A stretch of DNA of 14,142 nt, taken from assembly GCA_016714795.1 (NCBI GenBank), contig JADKCA010000010.1, positions 1-14,142 of the forward strand, in the 5' to 3' direction. Shown piece by piece: positions 6,840 through 13,774 of this stretch. The position numbers and the translations under genes were made by a program. Under the pieces are notes generated by a model. It made no database searches, had not been told where the DNA came from, and worked only from the letters and a program-made list of their open reading frames with translations. Position 1 is the stretch's first letter. Every line of letters starts with the position of its first letter. The DNA comes from Sphingomonadales bacterium (GTDB taxonomy: Bacteria > Pseudomonadota > Alphaproteobacteria > Sphingomonadales > Sphingomonadaceae).

Positions 6840-8171
6840 CTATTTCGAGCCAAAGCCGCTCCAGACTGTCCTGATGGACTTGATCAGGATGAGGAGGTCC
6901 AGCCAGATCGAGAAATAGCGGATGTAGTAGAAATCATACTCAAGCTTTTCCGTGGCCGCTTCCACTTCGGCCACATTGCCCTGATGCACTGCAGCCCAGC
7001 CTGAAATGCCGGGCCGTACCGCATGGCGGTAGTCGTAAAAGGGCACATGACAAGCGTAATTGCGTGCGAGCGAAAGCGCCTCCGGGCGCGGACCGATCCA
7101 GCTCATTTCGCCGCGCAGGACGTTGAATATCTGCGGCAGTTCATCGATCCGCCACTTGCGCAAATACTTGCCGACGCGCGTGATGCGCGGATCTGCATCG
7201 ACGGTGAAGGCAGGGCCTTCGACGTCATGGCGCATGGTCCTCAATTTATAGCAGGTAAATCGCTGACCGCGATGCCCCATCCGGGTCTGCCGGAAAACAG
7301 GATTCCCGGGGCTTTCCAGCCGGATGGCAATCGCCGCGATGAACAGTAGTGGTAGCACAAGCGGGAGTGCTACCACCACGCCGAGCAAATCGATGACCCG
7401 CTTGATCCGCAAGTAGAGCAGCGAGGGCAACAGGGCACCAAAATCATTGTCAGCATGATGGCTAAATCGCACTTTGCCGGTCAGGCCCTCCTCGATGTGC
7501 GCGCGGTGGTAGACGGGCACACCCTGAAGCACGAGCTGCGTGATGAAGCGCGACCATTCGAGGCTGAGCTCGGCATGGGGATCGACAACCACTGCCGAAA
7601 CACGCCGATCAAGCCAAGGCTCGCTCAGCAATATCCAGGTCACCTGACCAGGCAAGTTCTGGGCAAATTGAGGTTCGACCCCGATCATGCCAATGACGGG
7701 GGGCAAGTGCCGCCTGCGCAGCGTTGCCACGCCGAAGTACCAGCCAATCGCGACCATAAACGCGGCGGCGTAGTGCAAACGGGCAACCGGTAAGTTTGCC
7801 AAATACATTGCAAACAGCCCTGCCCCGAAACTGACCAGTAGCGTCGGCGCGATCAGGCTTCGTGCCATGACCAGCGGAAGGACTCCAATACGCTGGATCG
7901 AAAGATGGGCCAGCGCAATGGCCGCCGCTGAGGTGATCAATGTTGGCTCTATCTGGCTCGTGATTAACCCTGCCCAGTAAACCGATCCCACGCGCGTCAG
8001 ATGGATCAGTTCGGGCACTATGACTGCCAGCAGCAACGCCATGCCCAGCACGAACCGGTTGGAGGCGAGTGCCCGCAGAAACCAGCGCGCACGACCGTGA
8101 TAGTGCGCAAAACGCACTGCTCGCTGAGCTCCTATGACCGGTCGATGTTCCACTCGCACCTCAAGATTCAA
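6840..8171 (-). CDS. Polyprenyl-phosphate sugar phosphotransferase (initiating enzyme of polysaccharide synthesis)
   Basis: This enzyme transfers a sugar-1-phosphate from a UDP-sugar to undecaprenyl phosphate, the first step of repeat-unit assembly at the inner membrane. The 443-residue protein has an N-terminal half with about four membrane segments (~41-57, 65-90, 100-127, 134-151), a soluble CoA-binding-like part, and the C-terminal bacterial sugar transferase domain. That domain has a membrane hairpin ~256-284, PVFRQTRMG, CYKLRTM (307-313), WRIDELPQIFNVLRGEMSWI with the catalytic Asp-Glu pair (343-344), GPRPE (360-364) and RPGISGWAAVHQG. It belongs to the WcaJ/PHPT superfamily. Gene length and motifs look intact. 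The start is uncertain: the first usable codon is TTG at 8171, with a TAA nine bases upstream, GTG codons a few residues later, and no ATG until residue 44. The transferred sugar cannot be told from sequence. Confidence 0.93.
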   Translation of the reverse strand: MNLEVRVEHRPVIGAQRAVRFAHYHGRARWFLRALASNRFVLGMALLLAVIVPELIHLTRVGSVYWAGLITSQIEPTLITSAAAIALAHLSIQRIGVLPLVMARSLIAPTLLVSFGAGLFAMYLANLPVARLHYAAAFMVAIGWYFGVATLRRRHLPPVIGMIGVEPQFAQNLPGQVTWILLSEPWLDRRVSAVVVDPHAELSLEWSRFITQLVLQGVPVYHRAHIEEGLTGKVRFSHHADNDFGALLPSLLYLRIKRVIDLLGVVVALPLVLPLLFIAAIAIRLESPGNPVFRQTRMGHRGQRFTCYKLRTMRHDVEGPAFTVDADPRITRVGKYLRKWRIDELPQIFNVLRGEMSWIGPRPEALSLARNYACHVPFYDYRHAVRPGISGWAAVHQGNVAEVEAATEKLEYDFYYIRYFSIWLDLLILIKSIRTVWSGFGSK

Positions 8172-8298
8172 ATCTATTTATCGACCCTGCCCGGCGACAT
8201 CGCCAGAGGGATCGTCAAGAGCCGACCATGCCGTACCCTCGAGAGTTGTGCGTCCCTAAAGTAGTCGTCGCGGCCCCTAGGCTAATCCCGCTTGATAC

Positions 8299-8808
8299 TC
8301 AAGCCCGCTCTACACTGCGCGTCTCGCTATGATACAGCCCGCCACCCATGATATCGAGCAGCAGCGCCACCCGGCCCCGGTCGTCGAGCGATTTCACTTG
8401 CGCAATCAGATCCGCAAACGGGCCGTGCAGGATCCGGACTTTCTCGCCAGGTTTGAGGCTGTCTAGCGAGGCATCGAAAATGTCGCCGTTGCACCGTGCT
8501 TGAAGCGCTTGGACGACGCGCGTCGGCATTGGCTGAAGCATGCCATCTTCGCCGCAAAGCAATCGGCGAATACCAAAGGTGCCATTGATCGAGCGCCAAT
8601 TGGCCTGTTCGCGATCAAACCTCACAAATACGTAGCCGGGGAACAGCGGCGCCAGCACCGTATCGAACTTGCGCGCGTGGCGCCGGGCCTTGCGGTAGCG
8701 CGGAAGAAAAAAATCGAAACTTTGCCGCCCCAGGTGCAGCGCTGCCAAGGCCTCTTTGCGCGGCTGCGTTTCGGCAACGTACCAACTGTGACTTTCTGAA
8801 CTGGTCAT
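8299..8808 (-). CDS. NusG/RfaH-like transcription antiterminator
   Basis: A specialised NusG paralogue that would bind RNA polymerase and let it read through long polysaccharide operons. I choose the ATG at 8808, which is preceded by AGGGG at good spacing and gives 169 residues, the usual size. The NGN domain starts SWYVAETQPRKEALA and contains the hallmark LFPGYVFVRFD (~55-65); a KOW-type domain follows with KPGEKVRILHGPFADLIAQV (~117-136). A longer in-frame reading from 8922 adds 38 Pro/Ser-rich residues encoded partly by a run of nine G and lies at the edge of integrase-remnant DNA, so I consider it unlikely. It stands first in the polysaccharide gene set, 127 bases before the sugar transferase, as expected for RfaH/UpxY-type regulators. 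Which operon it controls is not shown. Confidence 0.88.
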   Translation of the reverse strand: MTSSESHSWYVAETQPRKEALAALHLGRQSFDFFLPRYRKARRHARKFDTVLAPLFPGYVFVRFDREQANWRSINGTFGIRRLLCGEDGMLQPMPTRVVQALQARCNGDIFDASLDSLKPGEKVRILHGPFADLIAQVKSLDDRGRVALLLDIMGGGLYHSETRSVERA

Positions 8809-8907
8809 ACTGCCCCTCTTGTCGCCCACTTCCTCAGCGCCTTGGCCTGAAGATGATGGTGTCGAATCCGCATTCACTCTTAAAGTATACTCATCGGGAG
8901 GGTATGC

Positions 8908-8916
8908 GGGGGGGGG
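8908..8916. repeat. Run of nine G upstream of the antiterminator gene
   Basis: A homopolymer of nine G (nine C on the coding strand) lies 100 bases upstream of the preferred start of the NusG/RfaH-like gene. Such tracts are prone to slippage and to sequencing error. It would alter the protein only if the longer start at 8922 were used. Confidence 0.85.
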
Positions 8917-8944
8917 CGTCATGCTGCAAGTGCGAAGGACGACG

Positions 8945-9424
8945 GCGCGATAGTCCGTTCTTTTACCGAGTCAGATCGTGCTGGATGGTCGCGGGACCCC
9001 GGCGGCTGCGGTCCAGCGGCATAGGCCGTGGTCAGCGCAGCGCGGGCCTTGAGTGACGGCACCGCTTCCAGAAAACGCACAACCTCGTCGGCGCTCAGGA
9101 TCGCTGGCAATTTGCGCGGCATGCGGGCGTACACAATCCGCTCGGGTATCTCCCCCGATCTAGCGTGATGCCGTAAACGAAGCGCAGCGCACAGACGATC
9201 TGGTTCAAAGATCCCTAGGAAATGCCGAGCGATACCAGATGAACCTGAAAGGCGCGGACGTCCTCAAGCCCGAGGCAATCCGGCGATCGTCCGAAATAGC
9301 GGCTGAACTTCGTAACCGCGTGCAAATAGGATCGCTGGGTCCTTGTAGCGACAGGTTGCGCAGGCTCATGTCGTCGATCATACGACCGTGCAGCAGGCTG
9401 ACCCGCTACCGTGGTTTCAGTCAT
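8945..9424 (-). pseudogene. Tyrosine recombinase/integrase remnant, copy A
   Basis: N-terminal half of a XerC/D-like integrase in pieces. The start ATG at 9424 (MTETTVAG) is followed, after a garbled stretch, by TQRSYLHAVTKFSRYFGRSP and LGLEDVRAFQVHLVSLGIS, the SAM-like DNA-binding domain. That frame stops at 9215. After a gap, another frame gives YARMPRKLPAILSADEVVRF, then LEAVPSLKARAALTTAYAAG (9134 to ~9000), after which the protein becomes unrecognisable just where the first catalytic Arg is expected. The catalytic Arg, His-x-x-Arg and Tyr are all missing. It is a second, more truncated version of the gene at 11349-12273, in the same orientation. The type is common in sphingomonads and, from memory, often sits beside IS91-family transposases; no transposase is seen here. 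The lower-coordinate limit is approximate. Confidence 0.8.
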
Positions 9425-9489
9425 GGGATGGTCTCCACGGTGAGGGGTTGGTGTTAAGCAACCAAACCTTCCCATCAGGAGATCATCCG

Positions 9490-9531
9490 CCAGTCCAAAC
9501 GCACCAGTCGAGCGTCAGCGAGTTCGTTCAA
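9490..9531. repeat. 42-bp direct repeat, copy A (upstream edge of integrase element)
   Basis: These 42 bases are identical to 12337-12378. Both lie about 65 bases upstream of the start of the integrase remnant, and recognisable similarity fades within ~25 bases beyond them. I infer that they mark an end of the original mobile element. Here the DNA just beyond is methyltransferase-like coding sequence. Confidence 0.8.
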
Positions 9532-9733
9532 AGATTCCCAAAATGCGCGCTTCGCCGATCGGCACCTTGAGGTTGCGCGTCAGCGTCCGCACCATGGCCG
9601 ATTGCTTTTCCAGAAAAGTCGCCAGCCGGTGCTGCAGAAAGACACCCTTCTCCAGCATATCGTCACCACGGCGTGCGTAACGATCCCGGATCGAGGAGAC
9701 TTCCTGTTCCAGTTTGAGGGCGTCAGCGGTCAT
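9515..9733 (-). pseudogene. N-terminal fragment of a probable SAM-dependent methyltransferase
   Basis: From the ATG at 9733 about 65 codons read MTADALKLEQEVSSIRDRYA, then RRGDDM...QHRLATFLEKQSAMVR and end KVPIGEARILG. This fits the start of class I methyltransferases found in polysaccharide clusters, in which SIRDRYARR is followed by a helix of the type ERQRAM and then by the first Rossmann strand, xxRILEIGCGTG. The reading frame leaves the family exactly at RIL, before the glycine motif, and the last eight codons to the stop at 9515 come from the integrase-element edge (repeat 9490-9531). No cofactor site remains, so it cannot be functional. A TTG at 9745 is an alternative start. It lies downstream of ugd on the same strand. 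The family call is moderate because only the poorly conserved N-terminus is present. Confidence 0.55.
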
Positions 9734-9745
9734 GATCTGGGTCAA

Positions 9746-9999
9746 ATCCGTTTTCCGAAAGTGCCGATGAATGAGATCGCAGGTCTTCCCGAAGTAAAGG
9801 GCGGCGCAGATACGACCGGTTCAATAGACATTATGATCAACCCCATGCCCGGATTGTTGGTGGGTGGGTGCCGTGGCGTATAACCATAATAATCGATCCG
9901 CTTCAAACACCTATTGCGCCGCCTCACCCGCGCGCGAAAATTTACACGCTACGGGGTCTGTGCGGTGCGGGCTGCGGCGAGGCAGGTGTCAAACGGGCA
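9746..9999 (-). other. Intergenic region between ugd and the methyltransferase fragment
   Basis: This stretch of 254 bases follows the ugd stop. I find no convincing gene, RNA or terminator. A short minus-strand frame (9742-9927) is open but matches nothing I recognise and lacks a ribosome binding site. It may hold a promoter for the truncated gene, but I cannot identify one. Confidence 0.4.
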
Positions 10000-11301
10000 T
10001 CAGCGCCCGATACTGGTATAAGAAAGGCCCACTTTTTCCATTTCTTCAGCACGATAGATGTTGCGCAGATCGACCAGCACCGGGGCCTTGAGCAGATCGC
10101 GCACGCGCTCCAGATCGAGCGAGCGGAACTCGTTCCATTCGGTGACGATGGCGACGCCGTCCGCGCCCTCCATCGCCTCATACGGCCCTGTGCAATAATC
10201 GACCGCACCCAGCAGCGGCTTGGCCAGCTCCATGCCTTCGGGATCATAAGCGCGGATGGTGGCGCCGGCATCCTGCAGGGACTGGATGATCGCAATCGCC
10301 GGGCTATCGCGCATGTCATCGGTGTTGGGCTTGAAGGTCAGGCCGAGAATGGCAACCGTCTTGCCACGCACATCGCCGCCCATGGCCGCGATGATCTTGC
10401 GGCCCATGGCGCGCTTGCGGGTGTCGTTAACCGCCACCACCATTTCAACAAGGCGCTGCGGCACTTCGAAATCCTGGCTGGTCTTGAGCAGCGCCAGCGT
10501 GTCCTTGGGAAAACAGCTGCCGCCATAGCCGGGTCCTGCATGCAGGAATTTGGAGCCGATGCGGTTGTCCAGCCCAATGCCGCGCGCGACGTCTTGCACA
10601 TCACCACCCACCTTCTCGCACAAATCGGCGATTTCGTTGATGAAGGTGATCTTGGTCGCAAGGAAGGCGTTGGCCGCATATTTGGTCAGCTCGGCGCTGC
10701 ACCGGGACATCTCGACAAGCGGCGCGGCGTTGAGGTGAAGCGGGCGATAGAGCTGACGCATCACCGCCTTCGCCTCTTCATCCTGCGCGCCGATGACGAT
10801 GCGGTCGGGCCGCTTGAAATCGTCGATGGCCGCCCCTTCGCGCAGAAATTCGGGGTTGGAGACAACCATGAAGCTGGCGTCCGGATTGGCTTCGCGCAGG
10901 ATCCGCTCAACCTCATCGCCGGTGCCGACGGGCACGGTCGATTTGGTCACCACCGTCTTGGTGCCGGTCGCAGCCTCGGCGATTTCGCGCGCGGCGGCAT
11001 AGACATAGGAGAGATCGGCATGGCCATCACCCCGGCGCGAGGGCGTGCCCACCGCGATGAAGATCACTTCGGCGGTCTTGACGGCGGCGGCCAGATCGGT
11101 CGAGAAATGGAGCCGCCCCGCTTTGGCGTTGGTGGACACCAGCACGTCGAGGCCGGGCTCGAAAATCGGCATGATGCCCTGGTTCAGGCTCTCGATCTTG
11201 CGTGCATCCTTGTCGATGCAGACCACGTCATGGCCAAAGTCCGCAAAGCACGCGCCGGATACGAGCCCGACATATCCTGATCCCACAACCGCAACGCGCA
11301 T
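10000..11301 (-). CDS. ugd: UDP-glucose 6-dehydrogenase
   Basis: Cytoplasmic NAD-dependent enzyme that oxidises UDP-glucose twice to UDP-glucuronate, a precursor for acidic exopolysaccharides and modified lipids. The start is the ATG at 11301, because GGAGG lies eight bases upstream and the protein then begins directly with the Rossmann motif MRVAVVGSGYVGLVSGACFA; the ATG at 11319 adds six residues without merit. The 433 residues are family length. Visible landmarks: IFIAVGTPSRRGDG (~80-93), TKSTVPVGTGDEV (~119-131), NPEFLREGAAIDDF (~149-162), ELTKYAANAFLATKITFINE (~204-223, with the conserved Lys207 and Asn), the catalytic cysteine C263 in GPGYGGSCFPKDTLAL, and GLTFKPNTDDMRDSPA in the C-terminal domain. 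It is the only clearly intact gene in the right-hand part and lies between two direct copies of an integrase remnant. Family call is very secure. Confidence 0.97.
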   Translation of the reverse strand: MRVAVVGSGYVGLVSGACFADFGHDVVCIDKDARKIESLNQGIMPIFEPGLDVLVSTNAKAGRLHFSTDLAAAVKTAEVIFIAVGTPSRRGDGHADLSYVYAAAREIAEAATGTKTVVTKSTVPVGTGDEVERILREANPDASFMVVSNPEFLREGAAIDDFKRPDRIVIGAQDEEAKAVMRQLYRPLHLNAAPLVEMSRCSAELTKYAANAFLATKITFINEIADLCEKVGGDVQDVARGIGLDNRIGSKFLHAGPGYGGSCFPKDTLALLKTSQDFEVPQRLVEMVVAVNDTRKRAMGRKIIAAMGGDVRGKTVAILGLTFKPNTDDMRDSPAIAIIQSLQDAGATIRAYDPEGMELAKPLLGAVDYCTGPYEAMEGADGVAIVTEWNEFRSLDLERVRDLLKAPVLVDLRNIYRAEEMEKVGLSYTSIGR

Positions 11302-11339
11302 GCCGGTCCTCCGTTCCAAGTCAAATCATTGTTGGTGTG

Positions 11340-11370
11340 CCGCCCGCCTTAGGGGCGGGCAGCGGTTTTT
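11340..11370 (+). terminator. Possible intrinsic terminator, plus strand
   Basis: GCCCGCC (11342-11348) and GGCGGGC (11354-11360) form a GC-rich stem; on the plus strand AGCGG and then TTTTT (11366-11370) follow. That is the shape of a Rho-independent terminator for plus-strand transcription, though five bases separate stem and T run. No plus-strand gene ends here. On the minus strand the stem lies in the ugd leader, 40 bases before its start, where it has no T run. Confidence 0.4.
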
Positions 11371-12273
11371 ACAAATGGACACCTTGAAAAACCTCTGGCG
11401 CACGGCGGCTTGCGGTGATTCATTGCCTTGGCGGTTGGCACCTCCTCGAGTGTCAAGCGGTCGAGAGGACTCTGTGTCAAAGAGATCGTCGATGTGGCAA
11501 CTTGAGTGTAGAGCGCCGTTGTCGACAGGTTGCGGTGACCCAGCAGCACCTGAATGATCCGGATATCGACCCCGCTTTCGAGCAGTTGCGTGGCAAAGCT
11601 GTGCCGCAGCGTATGGACGCTCACACGCTTGGTCAGACCCGCAGCCTTTGTCGCCGAGCGGCACGCCGCGTGCAGAACGGTGATAGTAATCGGCTTGTCG
11701 GGGACAACTGGCACTCTTGTGGACTTCCCAGACGCCAGTAGATGCGCAGAATTGCAAGCAGCGCGGCGAGCATGACGGTGCGATCTTGAGCCTACCATGG
11801 TGGACTTGGATCGCATCCGGTCAGAGTCGATATCGGCGACCCGCAGGCTCGCGACCTCGGAAACGCGCAAGGCCTGCCGTACAAGCCGTGGTCAGCGCAG
11901 CACGGGCTTTAAGCGAAGGCACTGCTTCCAAAAGATCGCACAACTTCGTCAGCACCCGGAATCGCAGGCAATTTGCGCGGCATGCGCGCGTACACAATCC
12001 GCACAGGTATCTCACCCCGATCCAGCGTGACGCCGTAAAAGAAGCCCAGTGCACACACGATCTACCCGAGGAAATGCCGAGCGAGACCAGATGGAGCTGA
12101 AAGGCGCGGACATCCTCGAGTCCGAGGCAATCCGGCGATCGTCCGAAATTGCGGCTGAACTTCGTGACCACATGCAAATAGGAACGCTGGGTTGCTGGCG
12201 ACAGGTTGCGCAGGCTCATGTCGTCGATCATACGACGGCGCAGCGGGCTGGCCGCTACTGTGGCTTCAGTCAT
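11349..12273 (-). pseudogene. Tyrosine recombinase/integrase remnant, copy B
   Basis: Nearly full-length but frame-broken version of the same integrase as 8945-9424. From the ATG at 12273 it reads PLRRRMIDDMSLRNLSPATQ, RSYLHVVTKFSRNFGRSP and LEDVRAFQLHLVSLGIS; it then loses frame, and YARMPRKLPAI and LEAVPSLKARAALTTA reappear in other frames. One extra T near 11870 shifts it again before LRVSEVASLRVADIDSD, which carries the first catalytic Arg. The region with the catalytic Lys is scrambled. The C-terminal half is well kept: TKRVSVHTLRHSFATQLLES (His-x-x-Arg) and VLLGHRNLSTTALYTQV with the nucleophilic Tyr, ending SPLDRLTLEEV and running on to a stop at 11349. At least three frame breaks make it inactive. 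It ends 47 bases upstream of ugd. No IS91 transposase follows, although this integrase type is often paired with one. Confidence 0.83.
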
Positions 12274-12336
12274 GGGATGGTCCTGGTGAGGAGGTTGGCG
12301 GGCAACCAAATCTTTCCATCCAGAAGGTCATCCCCA

Positions 12337-12378
12337 CCAGTCCAAACGCACCAGTCGAGCGTCAGCGAGTTCGTTCAA
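12337..12378. repeat. 42-bp direct repeat, copy B (upstream edge of integrase element)
   Basis: These 42 bases are identical to 9490-9531 and lie at the same distance upstream of the integrase remnant. Beyond them both copies keep TCCCAAAA, offset by a four-base indel, and then diverge. Perfect conservation here contrasts with many substitutions inside the two integrase remnants. Confidence 0.8.
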
Positions 12379-12446
12379 TCCCAAAAATCACACTTCTGCC
12401 AAAGTAGTGCTAAAACTTGTGAAGCATTGGTCTGTCCAACCTCATT

Positions 12447-13774
12447 CATCTCCGCAAACCGTCGAAAACCCGCGAAACAGCCCCGCCCTTGACCGACTGC
12501 TTGCGGACATAGCGCAGCGCGGTCGATACCGATTTCCAGCCGATCGCCTGACAGACCCCTGCCCCGTCCTCGCCGCTCGCGAACAGATCCTGCGTCAGAC
12601 CCACCCGCATCGAATGCGTGCTGATCGCGCGGAGGAGGTCCCCTTCCTGCCCGGCTCGACCTTGACCAGCCCTTCGTCGATCACGGCGCGCGCCAGCCTT
12701 TTGTAGATCGCGCCAATGCCCTGTCGGGTGAGCGCGCCCTCGCCAATGGCATAGCGCGCCAGCGGCGGAACTGCGGGCTTGCCCTGCAACCGTTCCTGCC
12801 AGTGGCGCGTATGCCCGGGAATGCTAAAATAATCCTGTGGCGGGCGTGCAGGGCGCCCCAGCCGCCGGTCACACCACGCGCCGAAACAGCGGTCCTTCAT
12901 CAAGGCCTGAGGCTTCAAGCCACGCCCCCAATCCGCCGCATCGTATCGGCTGGAAAGCCAAGCCAAACGTCCCTCCCTTCCTGATCGGTCTTGGTCTTGC
13001 CGATCGCCAAAATGCCGCGCCCATCGGCCTGTGGATTAACATCGCGGATGCGGATCGCGGCCAGTTCGCTGACGCGCAAGCCCGACTCCGAACGCGACTC
13101 CCAGCAACGCCCCATCGCGCAGACCCTGGAGGTCGCTGCCGCACACCGCCAGCAACATGGTGAGCGTGACACCATCCACATCGTCTTGCGGGCTCATCGG
13201 CACTCCCAGCCGGATGGCGGCGGCCTGACGCTGCTGACTGCCTTTCCGTCGGCGTGCGGCCTTGAGCGCGTCTGCAACCATCGCTGCGCGCGTCTGGCAG
13301 GGAGTTTCGCGCGAGAGGTCCAACATGCGGCAGTGAGTACGCGAGAGGCTGGCAATGCGGCGGGTGAGGGTGGCGGGCCTAAACCCCCTGCCCTACTCGA
13401 ACTAGCGCAAGTAGCGGACCAGATCTTCCGGGTCCGCCAGGAGCGTACTACCGCTTCTCAGCTGCACACCAGGTAAGATTGTAGCTGAGATCATCGATCA
13501 GCGCGCGCCGTGTCTCGGCGCCATCGCCTCCAGGCGGTTTCAAAACCGATCAGACTGACGCCGCCAAGCTGGCGGGCGGCGCATCCGGAGACAGAGCGGC
13601 CAAGCGATCGACGATGATGGGACTTGGCAGCGCCCTTGCGACGAACCGGCGGCTGCGAGGCGTCAGCGACCTCGACTGACAACGTTTTCGGTTTGCCTGT
13701 GGGGCCAGGGTCGACCGCTCGACGGCATCAGGGGTCAGAGAGTGATCAGACGCGCCTTTCGGGTTTCGGCCCAT
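12447..13774 (-). pseudogene. Second tyrosine recombinase, heavily frame-broken
   Basis: A different tyrosine recombinase from copies A/B, of a type I associate with sphingomonad genomes. It can be followed through about eight frame segments. A probable start at 13774 leads to SPIIVDRLAALSPDAPPAS. Then come LIGFETAWRRWRRDTAR, DDLSYNLTWCAAEKR, TLLADPEDLVRYLR followed by a stop, and FRPATLTRRIASLSRTH (N-terminal domain). QRQAAAIRLGV and VCGSDLQGLRDGALLG follow, then GLRVSELAAIRIRDVNP (first catalytic Arg), KTKTDQEGRDVWL (catalytic Lys region) and ARYAIGEGALTRQGIGAIYK. Last comes DLLRAISTHSMRVGLTQDLF with His-x-x-Arg, and AIGWKSVSTALRYVRKQSVK with the nucleophilic Tyr, ending at the TGA at 12447. 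All catalytic positions are recognisable but no single frame links them, so it is a pseudogene. The final segment (12648-12447) has no start codon of its own. The N-terminal limit is approximate. Confidence 0.82.

Noticed and set aside
6007..6918. Plus-strand open frame of 303 codons over the ligase gene
   Set aside because: Antisense of the membrane-protein gene; rich in Gln/Arg/His as expected for a shadow frame, with no recognisable domain.
8690..8700. GCGGTAGC near 8693 as an ops site
   Set aside because: It is antisense to all genes and lies inside the antiterminator coding region; treated as a chance match that also weakens the one at 6679.
9742..9927. Short minus-strand frame after ugd as a gene
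   Set aside because: No family resemblance, no ribosome binding site, and length is within chance for this GC content.
9868..11280. Long plus-strand open frame (470 codons) over the ugd gene
   Set aside because: It is the antisense shadow of a GC-rich conserved gene. The minus-strand protein has full UDP-glucose dehydrogenase motifs and a ribosome binding site, and the plus-strand reading matches nothing I know.
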